This document shows positions 1 to 6,866 of a stretch of 19,695 bases of DNA, one piece after another. The position numbers and the translations under genes were made by a program. The stretch is from assembly GCA_042408595.1 (NCBI GenBank), contig JBHOQX010000077.1:1-19695 (forward strand), read 5' to 3'. Numbering within the stretch: the first letter of the stretch is position 1; every line of letters begins with the position of its first letter. This DNA is from JBHOQX01 sp042408595. GTDB lineage: Bacteria; Chloroflexota; Chloroflexia; Chloroflexales; Roseiflexaceae. Below the pieces are notes generated by a model. It made no database searches and was not told where the DNA came from. It was given only the letters and a program-made list of their open reading frames with translations.

Positions 1-2
1 AC

Positions 3-80
3 GAAATCTGTCTCAAGTTGTTCATCTGGCGCTACAATCTGGATATCTACGCACGGTATCTACAAGCCATTGATCTGTAA
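3..80 (+). CDS. C-terminal tail of an upstream gene (partial)
   Basis: Reading frame 3 is open from the window edge and ends at TAA 78-80, giving about 25 residues rich in aromatic and aliphatic residues (contains LFIWRYNLDIYARYLQAIDL). It is in the same frame as the nucleotidyltransferase-like remnant that follows, so it may be the middle of that same gene with a nonsense codon rather than a separate gene. Nothing in the 25 residues allows a family assignment. Confidence 0.3.
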   Translation, partial: EICLKLFIWRYNLDIYARYLQAIDL

Positions 81-389
81 AGCGTTTTGTGGCACATATG
101 TCGGAGTATCATTCCCACCATTCGAGAGACGACCACTACCCGCATCTGGTACACTGCCTCGACCGGCCGGATTGCGCCGAAAGATGTTGCCGGCGCCTGG
201 GTGTTGGATCGCTTGCCCGTGGAACATAGGCCGGTACTGCAGGAAGCGCGGGCAGCGTACCTGGGCCTCGAAGAGGATCATCTCGCGATTCGCCAGGATC
301 AGATCGCTGCATTCGTCCACTTCGCTAAATCGGTAATCGCCAGCCTGCTTGATGTTCCGGGAAATTTCAGTCCTATGGGTGAGGTCTAA
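81..389 (+). pseudogene. Remnant of aminoglycoside-nucleotidyltransferase-like protein (DUF4111-type C-terminal domain)
   Basis: The frame is open from 81 to TAA 387-389, with no credible start codon or ribosome site; TTG 87 is the first possible start. Its residues TRIWYTASTGRIAPKDVAGA, then VLDRLPVEHRPVLQEARAAYLG and a helical tail with AAFVHFAKSVI, resemble the C-terminal helical domain of AadA/ANT-type nucleotidyltransferases (the R-xx-YT-xx-TG-xI-xxK signature). The N-terminal catalytic domain with its GS-x-D-x-D/E motif is missing, so the piece cannot be an active adenylyltransferase. The stop codon lies inside the left end of the MITE-like repeat at 387-502, suggesting insertion at the end of the gene. 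The family call is from memory of motif patterns and is moderately certain. Confidence 0.5.
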
Positions 390-502
390 TACCAATCGCT
401 TCTGGAACGATCACCATGGTTTGGAATGCGGGAGCCATGCCCCCGCGCGGCAGCAGGGCTGCCGCATGCCAAAGGTGCTCCTTCTGGACACCATTGGTAT
501 AA
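387..502. repeat. MITE-like imperfect inverted repeat with ATACCAAT termini
   Basis: The termini are ATACCAAT (389-396) and ATTGGTAT (493-500), extending to TAATACCAAT/ATTGGTATAA with one mismatch. Inside, TTTGGAATGCGG (420-431) pairs with CCGCATGCCAAA (462-473) with one mismatch, and two further hairpins sit at the centre: GCGGG/CCCGC (428-446) and GCGGCAG/CTGCCGC (447-465). The arms can be aligned over about 45 nt with small gaps. It has no coding capacity, is about 115 nt long, and lies between a gene remnant and an APH-like gene, as expected for a non-autonomous palindromic element. Confidence 0.6.
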
Positions 503-917
503 CTAGTACGCTAATCAGGCTTCCTTTTGCAATCGGGGCGTGGGCAGCGCGCCCGCCCGCCGCCGCGGGCGCCCCGATGAGGTGCTTCATCCTCAGAAGC
601 GTACGTTGGTGCGCTTCGCACATGGCTTCCTGGCGGGCGCACGCCCTCGGGCACCCAGTGGCGCACCGACGCCGCCGTGGACTGGTCGTTCGGGCCGACG
701 CCGCTTCGCGGCGCGGCTTGACGCATGCGCTTGGGCGGTACTTAGCCCAGCCGCTCATCCAAGCGGTCCGCCGTTTGGCATGCTGCGCCCTTCGCTCCGC
801 TCAGGATACACGCCGCGAAGTATCTCGGCATGGGCGTGACAGCACCACGAACCGAACGTGCGCGAGCCTGGACTTAGGTGAGCTGGGTTGTTGGGCCGAA
901 GGCAAGCTGCGCTCTGA
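503..917. other. Intergenic GC-rich region with palindromes, no gene seen
   Basis: Open frames here have no plausible start or recognisable protein pattern. The stretch contains small hairpins, for example CGCCCGC/GCGGGCG (554-571) and GATGA/TCATC (576-591). It also holds a 22-nt sequence (815-836) that recurs with one mismatch at 13405-13426, before purK. It looks like repeat-derived spacer. No good promoter for the following gene was recognised. Confidence 0.5.
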
Positions 918-1805
918 ATGAACCACGAACCGTTCTTGATGTATCCTGTACCTATGACATGCAACAACCGTTCTCCTGACATCTCAACAGTATCCGCCGA
1001 CATTGGCCAGGCTTTCGATAATGTCGACACACTGTACCTGCTTCCCGGTGGTGAAGGCCGTACCTATCGCGCTGGAAACGTTATCTACCGGCGCGAGACG
1101 AATCCCGCAGAGGCAGTCTATCTGGCTGAGGTGTACCATACCCTCCCCGAAATCGGCTTCCGCGTTCCCAAGCCGATCCGTACCAGGCAGGGTGACTGGG
1201 TCTCGCCCACTGGGTGGAGCGCCTGGACATTTGTGGCTGGCCGTCCGGCAACCAGGCAAGATTTACCATCAGTGATTGAGGCGATTCGTGCCTTTCATCG
1301 GGCCCTCGCTCGGCAACCCTATCCGGCTTATCTCTCCACGCGCGATACGCCCTATGATCGTGCCGATCAAGCTGCGTGGGATACACCGCCTGATGAGCTT
1401 GATCCACGCCTGGTGCCTTTGGTGAGCCAACTGCTGCGCTTACGCCTGCCAATTGCTCCGCTCCGGGCACAACTCATTCATGGCGACTTGAACGAAGAAA
1501 ACATTCTGGTCGCACCAGGAGTAGCACCGGCAATTATTGATTTGACCCCCTATTGGCGCCCGCCCGAATTTGCCCTGGCAGTGCTGGCGTATTGGCTCGG
1601 CCCTTATCGCGGCGATATGAGCATCCTGCCGGCCTTTGCGCAGGTGCAGGCGTTCGACCAAATGCTTGTACGCGCGGCATTGCGAACACTATTCATTGCC
1701 CACGAGTTCAGCAAGCAGGGCGGAAGTCTCGAAAAGGCGGTCGAGGAATATCAACCATCAGTCGCGCTTATTGCAGCGTGGATGAACCAGCGCGAACGGT
1801 TCTAG
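918..1805 (+). CDS. Phosphotransferase of the aminoglycoside phosphotransferase (APH) / TIGR02569-like family
   Basis: This is a 295-residue protein of the protein-kinase-like APH fold, which moves a phosphate from ATP to a small-molecule hydroxyl; the substrate cannot be told. The catalytic loop is H188-G-D190-L-N-E-E-N195, and the metal-binding Asp is D208 in IIDLTPYWRP. The DLTPYWRP continuation resembles the TIGR02569 phosphotransferase group rather than classical drug-resistance APHs, which have IDFG. A glycine-rich N-lobe stretch, LLPGGEGRTYRAGNVIYR (41-58), fits the nucleotide-binding loop. The start is uncertain: ATG 918 has no Shine-Dalgarno, and in-frame ATGs at 939 and 954 are alternatives that leave the kinase domain intact. 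It stands alone between repeats and spacer. Calling it a resistance gene would be unjustified. Confidence 0.75.
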   Translation: MNHEPFLMYPVPMTCNNRSPDISTVSADIGQAFDNVDTLYLLPGGEGRTYRAGNVIYRRETNPAEAVYLAEVYHTLPEIGFRVPKPIRTRQGDWVSPTGWSAWTFVAGRPATRQDLPSVIEAIRAFHRALARQPYPAYLSTRDTPYDRADQAAWDTPPDELDPRLVPLVSQLLRLRLPIAPLRAQLIHGDLNEENILVAPGVAPAIIDLTPYWRPPEFALAVLAYWLGPYRGDMSILPAFAQVQAFDQMLVRAALRTLFIAHEFSKQGGSLEKAVEEYQPSVALIAAWMNQRERF

Positions 1806-2031
1806 CGCCACAGCCTTCGGCCCAACCCCCGCTGCAGCCGCCCCACCGGGATCGGCGCGATTTTGCGATGTAGCTGCGCACGAACGTCGTCCGTTCTGGC
1901 GGTGCGGCGGGTGAAGCTGCCTCGTTGGGCCGTGCTAGGCCTTGCACGTGCCGACGACGCCTTGCGCTCCTCCATTTCCTCCCATCGGAGCGTCGAGCAG
2001 GTTACGATGCGTCCCCATGTGAGCAAAACAC
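1806..2031. other. Intergenic spacer, no gene seen
   Basis: No frame shows a start with a ribosome site or a recognisable protein. The stretch is GC-rich and becomes AT-richer from about 2030, where the promoter of the VOC gene begins. No terminator with a U-tract was seen after the phosphotransferase gene. Confidence 0.4.
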
Positions 2032-2060
2032 TTGTTCTTTTAACCGGGCTGGAATATGAT
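2032..2060 (+). promoter_or_regulatory. Putative sigma70 promoter of the VOC-protein gene
   Basis: A -35 TTGTTC (2032-2037), a 17-nt spacer and a -10 TATGAT (2055-2060) lie in a locally AT-rich stretch. Transcription would begin near 2067, leaving a leader of about 87 nt before ATG 2154. The -35 matches consensus only at its TTG; the -10 matches five of six positions. The gene spacing supports it. Confidence 0.45.
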
Positions 2061-2153
2061 AGACGTAATCAAGCAACCTTCCCTGTATCCAAACTATCTC
2101 AAGTAGTCTGCAGGACGTGGTGTAGGCCAGCAGTTGCGGAGAGGAGATGAACG

Positions 2154-2588
2154 ATGGCGACCCGTTTCCAGGTGGTGATGGATTGTGCGGACCCCGCGCG
2201 CCTGGCGAGCTTCTGGGCCGCAGCGCTTGGCTACCAGCTCCAGCCCCCGCCCGAAGGATACGAATCGTGGGAGGCGTTCTTGAGCGCGATCGGCATCCCG
2301 GAAGAGCGCTGGAACTCCGCCAGCGCAGTTATCGACCCGGACGGCGTCGGGTCGCGCATCTACTTTCAGCAGGTCCCCGAGCCGAAAGTCGTCAAAAATC
2401 GCGTGCATCTCGATCTGAACGTCGGCGGCGGTTCAGCGACGCCGCTGGACGAGCGGCGCCGCCGCGTCGACGCGGAGGTGGAGCGGCTGATAACCCTCGG
2501 CGCGAACAAACTGCGCCCGGTCGAGGAGCACGGCGAATATTGGGTCGTCATGCAGGATCCCGAGGGGAACGAGTTTTGTGTGCAGTAG
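2154..2588 (+). CDS. VOC family (glyoxalase-like) protein
   Basis: This 144-residue protein is the size of a two-module VOC/glyoxalase fold. It opens with the typical FQVVMDCADPARLASFWAAA pattern (first beta strand, then helix), has a central strand with NRVHLDLNVGG (84-94), and closes with the family signature MQDPEGNEFCVQ. The usual metal ligands (His in HLDL and a late Glu in GNEF) are visible, so metal binding is plausible. The substrate is unknown; actinobacterial and Chloroflexota homologues of this Glyoxalase_6 type are uncharacterised. The start is well supported by GGAGAGGAGATG just upstream of ATG 2154. It is monocistronic with its own likely promoter at 2032-2060. Confidence 0.85.
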   Translation: MATRFQVVMDCADPARLASFWAAALGYQLQPPPEGYESWEAFLSAIGIPEERWNSASAVIDPDGVGSRIYFQQVPEPKVVKNRVHLDLNVGGGSATPLDERRRRVDAEVERLITLGANKLRPVEEHGEYWVVMQDPEGNEFCVQ

Positions 2589-2615
2589 CAAGGCTGACTA
2601 TGACACCGCAAGAGG

Positions 2616-2789
2616 ATGACGCAAGGTAGCGACCGCGTGAACCGCCTCATCTTCGACAAGCACGGCAACGGCGTCACCGTTGATGCCGTTCTGGTCGATT
2701 GCGCCGGGACAGTGTGGGCCGGCTCGTCTGCCTCGACACGGGCCGTGCGGCTGGTGCGGCGGGTGCCCGAGCCGTTGGAGCAGCGGTAG
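2616..2789 (+). CDS. Small ORF of unknown function, possibly a gene remnant
   Basis: A 57-codon frame runs from ATG 2616 to TAG 2787-2789, just downstream of the VOC gene. It encodes NRLIFDKHGNGVTVDAVLVD in its first third and an Arg-rich end. Its G/C-ending codons look coding, but there is no convincing ribosome site and no family is recognised. It may be the remnant of a larger protein or chance. Existence as a gene is doubtful. Confidence 0.2.
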   Translation: MTQGSDRVNRLIFDKHGNGVTVDAVLVDCAGTVWAGSSASTRAVRLVRRVPEPLEQR

Positions 2790-2799
2790 TCCAGATCCC

Positions 2800-3186
2800 T
2801 TACCAGATGACCTCTACGCCGTATTGAGCAATCTGGGGGTCGATCGTCACGATCGGCAGGTTTTCGAGCTGACTCTGGGCGACCAGCATGCGGTCAAATG
2901 GGTCGCGGTGATAGGGCGGAAGCGAATAGGCATGTAACGCATGGCTCAGCAGGATCGGCAGGCTTTCGATTGCATTGAGCGACAGTTGTTCCGTGATAAA
3001 TCGCTCCAGGTTGTCAGGTACCTGCAGTTTGCCGAGTCGCGCCTTGATCGCGATCTCCCATCCGCTGACTGCGCTAAAGAATAACCTGTTACCGCCGTCG
3101 CCGATCAGCTCGAGAACGCGGGATGATAGCCGCGCATCGTTGGTGATCCACCACAAAAAGGCGTGCGTGTCAAAGAGCGCCTTCAT
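2800..3186 (-). CDS. VapC-type PIN-domain toxin
   Basis: This 128-residue protein is the normal length for a single PIN domain, an Mg2+-dependent ribonuclease fold that in VapC toxins cleaves RNA. Acidic active-site candidates are D7 in MKALFDTHAFLWW, the Glu in SGWEIAIKARLGKL (about 45), and the Asp pair in HRDPFDRMLVAQ (about 94-99), followed by the typical late strand ending in IVTIDPQIAQYGVEVIW. The start ATG overlaps the stop of the preceding antitoxin gene by four nucleotides (ATGA at 3183-3186), so the two are translationally coupled. The pairing marks it as the toxin of a type II toxin-antitoxin module. The target RNA is unknown. Confidence 0.92.
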   Translation of the reverse strand: MKALFDTHAFLWWITNDARLSSRVLELIGDGGNRLFFSAVSGWEIAIKARLGKLQVPDNLERFITEQLSLNAIESLPILLSHALHAYSLPPYHRDPFDRMLVAQSQLENLPIVTIDPQIAQYGVEVIW

Positions 3187-3419
3187 TGCTCGAAGGCCTC
3201 AAGAATGTCGTCGGGCAAGGGCGCGTCGAAATCCGGCGCGATGACGACCCGGCCTGCGGCGCTGCCCGGCACACGTCGCGCCGGCTTCTCTTCGATAGGC
3301 ACCAGGCGAGCAACCGGCCTGCCGGCCCTGGCGATGATCACCTCCTCGCCGCCCATCACCCGCTCCAAGAGCTTCGAGAGGTGCGTTTTCGCTTCGTGAA
3401 CATTCACGGTAACGGCCAC
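3183..3419 (-). CDS. Phd/YefM-family antitoxin
   Basis: This is a 78-residue prevent-host-death type antitoxin that would bind and neutralise the adjacent PIN toxin and repress the operon. The N-terminal DNA-binding Phd fold is evident in VTVNVHEAKTHLSKLLERV, followed by GEEVIIARAGRPVARLVPI. The C-terminal third, ending DDILEAFEQ, is the likely toxin-binding tail. Translation starts at GTG 3417-3419, five nucleotides after a strong GGGGAGG. It is first in a two-gene operon and overlaps vapC by four nucleotides. Autoregulation is likely because a palindromic site sits between its -35 and -10 elements. Confidence 0.92.
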   Translation of the reverse strand: MAVTVNVHEAKTHLSKLLERVMGGEEVIIARAGRPVARLVPIEEKPARRVPGSAAGRVVIAPDFDAPLPDDILEAFEQ

Positions 3420-3453
3420 TGTGACCTCCCCTGTCGAGCATGTAGCAAACAGC

Positions 3454-3482
3454 AGTATAGACTAAGTCCTTAGCTAAGTCAA
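3454..3482 (-). promoter_or_regulatory. Promoter and palindromic operator of the toxin-antitoxin operon
   Basis: On the minus strand the -35 is TTGACT (3477-3482), the spacer is exactly 17 nt, and the -10 is TATACT (3454-3459). The spacer region contains the perfect palindrome CTTAGCTAAG, and GACTTAG occurs twice in direct orientation. A repressor bound here would block RNA polymerase, matching the autoregulation known for Phd/YefM antitoxins. Confidence 0.75.
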
Positions 3483-3616
3483 GCTTTGCTGGGTGCAGCG
3501 CGGCGCTGGCACTCGGCAGCCACCGGTCGGTAGCAACTGTTGGGGATATACGCTGGTGGGGCTGATGGAACCGCGGCACCGCAGCGCAGGGCAACGGCTG
3601 CCGGCGGGCGGTGACG

Positions 3617-4846
3617 TTACAGCGCCTGGCGCTGCTTGCTCTCGCGCTTCTTCGAGGTAGTGGCCGGCAGCTCGGCGCGCAGCAGGCTGCCCTCGACCAT
3701 GCTCAGGAACGCGCGCCGGTCGGCGGCGCGCACGATCGCCTGCTCGTGGGCGCGCGCCAGCGCCACCGGGTACCCCTGCCCCTTGAGGCACTGGTCGTAG
3801 ATCAGCGTGTGGACCAGGTCGACCATGGCGGTGTCCTCGGCGACCCAGCGCGGGATCTCGACCCGTGCGATCTCGCGCCCGACGCGCAGGTAGAAGAAGT
3901 GGACCAGATGCGGCCCGTAGGCTTCGATGTTGATGCGCGACATCGAGACGAACAGCGGCCCGCGTTGGCCCTCGCCGAGCGTATCGGCCAGGATCTCGGC
4001 GTCGGTCAGCCCCTGGCACACGGAGCACGTCGGCGTGCGGCCCGCTGCTACATCGCTGCAGGCGCTGCACTTCGCGCCGCGCCCTGCGGCCAGGTCGACA
4101 TCGGGGCACAACATCAGCCGGATGGTGCCAGCGACCTCGGGCGCGCGGGGGCGGCTGATATAGGCCGCCACCGGGATCCCGCGCGCCCGCAAGGCCTCCA
4201 GGCTGGCCAGGTAGGGGCGCAGGAAATGCTCCTGCACGAACTGCTCGGCGCCTGCCAGCGTCCAGCGCACCAGCGTGCCGTCCTGCAGCGCAAGGGCGGG
4301 GAGCGGCGCAGGCGATGCGGGCGCCGGTGCCGCGAGAAACTCATCGGCCAGCTCGGCCAGCGCCAGCCCTTCCTCCACATCGCGTCGCGCGCTCAGGTAG
4401 TTGCCCTCGACCGGGATGCGGCGGACACCGTCGGAGAGGAACAGATCCGCCTCGCGATAGTAGAGCGCCGGGCGCGAAGCAAGCTTCGCGCCCGGGCGAC
4501 TGCCATAGCGCAGAAACACCCGCCCGATATTGATCACATAGCAGGCGACCATGCCATGGCGCTCGATGTCGATCTGCGAGCCATCGGTGGCGATGAGGGC
4601 ATAATCGGGGGGGCGCGGCGGCACGTCGTGGATGGCATCGAGCGGCTCGACCGGGCGCGCCAGCAGCCAGGCAGCCGTCTCGCGGCTCAGGTCGGCGGCC
4701 TGGGCCCAGGCCTGGTAGGCGCGGGCTTCCTCCAGGTAGCGCGCCAACGCCCGCGCCTGCCGGTCGTGCCGGTCGCTCGCCTCGGTAGCCAGGGTGGTGC
4801 TCATCGCGCGCACCTGGCGGCTCAACGCCGAGAGATCCAGAGGCAT
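3617..4846 (-). CDS. nurA: NurA-domain nuclease with Cys-cluster insertion
   Basis: This 409-residue protein carries the NurA domain, the 5'-3' nuclease that in archaea works with the HerA helicase in DNA end resection. The first catalytic motif is IATDGSQI (D88), the second LQDGTLVRW (about 188-195), and the final segment has RAHEQAIVRAADR, all in family order. Between the second and last motifs is an insertion with C247, C260-x2-C263 and C274-x2-C277, which looks like a zinc-binding knuckle and is absent from short archaeal NurA proteins. ATG 4846 follows GAAGG seven nucleotides upstream and fits the expected N-terminus. No herA is in the window. It is downstream of the metalloprotease gene, but a hairpin and separate promoter (4882-4910) suggest independent transcription. 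Confidence 0.88.
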   Translation of the reverse strand: MPLDLSALSRQVRAMSTTLATEASDRHDRQARALARYLEEARAYQAWAQAADLSRETAAWLLARPVEPLDAIHDVPPRPPDYALIATDGSQIDIERHGMVACYVINIGRVFLRYGSRPGAKLASRPALYYREADLFLSDGVRRIPVEGNYLSARRDVEEGLALAELADEFLAAPAPASPAPLPALALQDGTLVRWTLAGAEQFVQEHFLRPYLASLEALRARGIPVAAYISRPRAPEVAGTIRLMLCPDVDLAAGRGAKCSACSDVAAGRTPTCSVCQGLTDAEILADTLGEGQRGPLFVSMSRINIEAYGPHLVHFFYLRVGREIARVEIPRWVAEDTAMVDLVHTLIYDQCLKGQGYPVALARAHEQAIVRAADRRAFLSMVEGSLLRAELPATTSKKRESKQRQAL

Positions 4847-4853
4847 CGGTCTA

Positions 4854-4884
4854 CCTTCGTCCTATGCGGCTGTCAAGACGAAGG
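4854..4884 (-). promoter_or_regulatory. Inverted repeat at the nurA transcription start/leader
   Basis: CCTTCGTC (4854-4861) and GACGAAGG (4877-4884) form a perfect 8-bp inverted repeat separated by 15 nt. It spans the predicted nurA start site and early leader, overlaps the end of the -10 box, and includes the GAAGG used as ribosome site. It could be an operator or a leader hairpin that hides the ribosome site. Confidence 0.4.
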
Positions 4885-4910
4885 ATAGGACATCTGTTTC
4901 AAAATGTCAA
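4882..4910 (-). promoter_or_regulatory. Putative sigma70 promoter of nurA
   Basis: On the minus strand a perfect TTGACA (4905-4910) is followed by 17 nt and the -10 TATCCT (4882-4887). Transcription would start around 4875, about 30 nt before the nurA ATG. Confidence 0.6.
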
Positions 4911-4935
4911 GCGCCCTGGCCTGCTGCCAGGGCGC
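4911..4935 (-). terminator. GC-rich hairpin between the metalloprotease gene and nurA
   Basis: A perfect 10-bp stem, GCGCCCTGGC/GCCAGGGCGC, with a 5-nt loop lies 55 nt after the stop of the metalloprotease gene. The sequence after it on the minus strand is TTGACATTTTG, only a weak U-tract, and this also supplies the nurA -35 box. Termination is therefore plausible but not certain. Confidence 0.45.
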
Positions 4936-4989
4936 CGTCACCGTTGGGGCGGCCGCGGCGCGCACTGCGCCGACGTAGGGCCCCAGGCG

Positions 4990-6171
4990 CTACCCGCCCA
5001 TCCGTGCGATCCAGCGTTGCGGGTCGCGCAGCTCGTCCATATTCGGCAGATTCTCGGGCCGCTCCCAGACGCGGTTGATGAATGCTACCCCGCGCAGCGC
5101 GGCGACCGCGTTGACGAACGCCTCGCCCTGCTGATACTGGGCCAGTTTCAAGTCCAGGCCGGTCAGGCGGTTGAACAACTCCTCCAGCAGTGGGCGGTTT
5201 TGCTGGCGTTGCTTCACGCGCTGCTCGATCAGATCGAAGCTGGGCAGCAGCTGCCGGCCGATCGCGTTCATGATATGGTTCGAATACCCCTCGACCAGCG
5301 ACATCAACGCCTGGATCTGATCGAAGATCCGCTGCTGCTCCGGCGTGAGCATCCGCTCGATCCAATGCCGGCCCGCGGCCCGCCCCTGGACGAGCCGGGC
5401 CAGCAGTTGCGGCAGCCCGACGCCGAGCGCCTCGAATTGCTGGGCGACCTGCCCGAGGAACTGGCGCAACAGGTCGTTGAAGTACGGGCGCACCCAGGGG
5501 TAGGCCTCGAACTCGAACACGTGCGTGACCTCGTGCAGCGTGATCCACAGCCGGAAATCCTCGTCGTTGAGGCCGAGCTGGGTCTGAACGCGCGCGATGT
5601 TCGGCTCGACGAAGTACAGCGACCCACGCACCTCCGGGTCGGGCGCGAGCAGGCTCAGGTCGTACTGGCCGAGCACGCGCCGGGCGATCAGCCCCAGCAG
5701 GATGCCCATCTGGGTGCCGATCAGCAGGCTGTTGACCTGGCCCAACGCCGCTCCTGCCGGGCTCTGGCGTGCGCTGAGCCGTGCGTACAACTCTTCGATC
5801 GGCGCGAAGACCACCGCGAACGAATCGAAGTTGGCTTCCAACCACTCGCGCCGATCAAGAACATACACGCGATTGATCGGCTGTGGCAGCCGAACGTTGA
5901 GGTAGCTGGCGATCAGCGGCTCGCTGCGTTCGACCAGCCGCGCGTACTGGGTCCGCCGTGCGGCGCGGTCGGGGATGCTGGCCTGCTCCCACTGCGAGAT
6001 CCGCAGCGCGAATCGACGCGCCTGGTTCCAATCGACCAGGCGCATAGGCCCGCGTGCCGGGCGTGCCGTCGCCGCGCGCGAGGCCACATAGCGCGCACCG
6101 ATACCGGCGACGATACCAAACAACAGAATGGTTCCCAGGCGACGCAGGTCGCCCGATCCCTTCGAAGGCAC
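4990..6171 (-). CDS. Membrane-anchored zinc-dependent metalloprotease (DUF2342-like)
   Basis: The protein has 393 residues. I chose the start GTG 6169-6171 because AAAGGA lies just upstream and the protein then begins MPSKGSGDLRRLGTILLFG; the longer ATG-initiated frame adds 30 residues with no ribosome site. A single hydrophobic anchor spans about residues 13-30. The catalytic zinc motif is HEVTH at 213-217 (LHEVTHVFEFEAYPW), and a later VEGYSNHIMNAIG likely gives the glutamate ligand. These features and the PxxRPYF/LL pattern match the DUF2342/TIGR03624 family of putative metalloproteases found with F420-related genes in actinobacteria and Chloroflexota. The substrate is unknown. It lies downstream of the two small paralogous genes and probably shares their transcript. 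Confidence 0.85.
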   Translation of the reverse strand: MPSKGSGDLRRLGTILLFGIVAGIGARYVASRAATARPARGPMRLVDWNQARRFALRISQWEQASIPDRAARRTQYARLVERSEPLIASYLNVRLPQPINRVYVLDRREWLEANFDSFAVVFAPIEELYARLSARQSPAGAALGQVNSLLIGTQMGILLGLIARRVLGQYDLSLLAPDPEVRGSLYFVEPNIARVQTQLGLNDEDFRLWITLHEVTHVFEFEAYPWVRPYFNDLLRQFLGQVAQQFEALGVGLPQLLARLVQGRAAGRHWIERMLTPEQQRIFDQIQALMSLVEGYSNHIMNAIGRQLLPSFDLIEQRVKQRQQNRPLLEELFNRLTGLDLKLAQYQQGEAFVNAVAALRGVAFINRVWERPENLPNMDELRDPQRWIARMGG

Positions 6172-6257
6172 GATCGATCCTTTCCGGAGCGTTGAGTTCT
6201 GAGTATCGGCCTGTGCGTCGATGTGACAGGGTCGTGATCGTGCAAACTCAAAACTCA

Positions 6258-6521
6258 TCACTCGCTATACGTGGGCGGCTTCTGACCGCGACGGCGAAAT
6301 GCGTCGCGCACCATCACTTTCAGATCGTCATCGGTGATCAAGAACGTGTCGTAGCTCGCTTCACCGATCTCACGGCGGTCGGGCACACGCCCCTGGAGCA
6401 CCAAACCGTCCTCGATCTCGATAATCCGGATATCCGAATAGCCGTGGTCGTCGATAAAATGGCCCAGCGCGCGCATGACATCCTGGTAATCGCTCCGCTT
6501 CATCCCTCGAAAGAGTTTCAT
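6258..6521 (-). CDS. Small conserved-looking protein B, paralogue of its upstream neighbour
   Basis: This is an 87-residue soluble acidic/basic protein of no recognised family. ATG 6519-6521 overlaps the TGA of the upstream gene (ATGA), giving translational coupling; an internal ATG six codons later is an alternative. Its segment DYQDVMRALGHFIDDHGYSD aligns with DYPELLRALGHFIQQEHLSE of protein A, and both continue with an I-x-E-(F/I) strand, a G-(L/W)-V-(L/I) strand and a late helix with K-MV-D. The pair is therefore an ancient tandem duplication. No transmembrane segment, Cys or enzyme motif is seen. It sits between selB and the metalloprotease gene. Confidence 0.7.
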   Translation of the reverse strand: MKLFRGMKRSDYQDVMRALGHFIDDHGYSDIRIIEIEDGLVLQGRVPDRREIGEASYDTFLITDDDLKVMVRDAFRRRGQKPPTYSE

Positions 6522-6787
6522 CGAAACCACCCCCGCTTCGGTTGTTGCTCGTGCTGGCGCTGATCTCTGAGGTCCTGCACCATCTTGCGGACCTCCTCGT
6601 GCGACAGCACAAAGTCGGCTGGAACGCGGATAAAGCCCTGCGCCGTGCTTTTGTAGGTCAGCCCGGCGATCACCCAGCCGCGATCGAATTCCAGGATGCT
6701 GACCTCGCTCAGGTGCTCTTGCTGGATGAAATGCCCCAGGGCTCGCAGGAGCTCGGGGTAGTCAATCCGCTCGCTGTACATTGGCAT
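6518..6787 (-). CDS. Small conserved-looking protein A, paralogue of its downstream neighbour
   Basis: This 89-residue protein starts at ATG 6785-6787 with an excellent GGAGGAG five nucleotides upstream. Predicted order is helix (YPELLRALGHFIQQ), strand (VSILEFD), strand (GWVIAGLTY), strand and helix (HEEVRKMVQDLRDQRQ), then a charged tail rich in Gln and Arg. It resembles protein B over most of its length. No family was recognised, and the compact alpha/beta pattern gives no catalytic hint. It begins 79 nt after the selB stop and may be co-transcribed with selB, although a short hairpin (6824-6843) separates them. Confidence 0.75.
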   Translation of the reverse strand: MPMYSERIDYPELLRALGHFIQQEHLSEVSILEFDRGWVIAGLTYKSTAQGFIRVPADFVLSHEEVRKMVQDLRDQRQHEQQPKRGWFR

Positions 6788-6823
6788 AGATGCTCCTCCG
6801 ACGTTAGCCGCCAACGGATTGTT

Positions 6824-6843
6824 GCACCGCACCAGCACGGTGC
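6824..6843 (-). promoter_or_regulatory. Short hairpin between selB and the small-protein genes
   Basis: GCACCG (6824-6829) and CGGTGC (6838-6843) form a perfect 6-bp stem with an 8-nt loop just after the selB stop on the minus strand. No U-tract follows, so it may be an attenuating or RNA-processing hairpin, or chance. Confidence 0.3.
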
Positions 6844-6866
6844 GCGAGCGGCTCGTGCGTCGTGGC

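Noticed and set aside
918..1805. Calling the APH-fold gene an aminoglycoside resistance gene
   Set aside because: The DLTPYWRP motif fits a different, uncharacterised phosphotransferase group, and no drug-specific residues can be recognised.
3611..4888. 425-codon plus-strand ORF
   Set aside because: It is the antisense shadow of nurA; composition is Arg/Gln/His-rich and no family pattern appears.
4864..6195. 443-codon plus-strand ORF
   Set aside because: Antisense of the zinc metalloprotease gene, whose HEVTH motif and ribosome site define the true strand.
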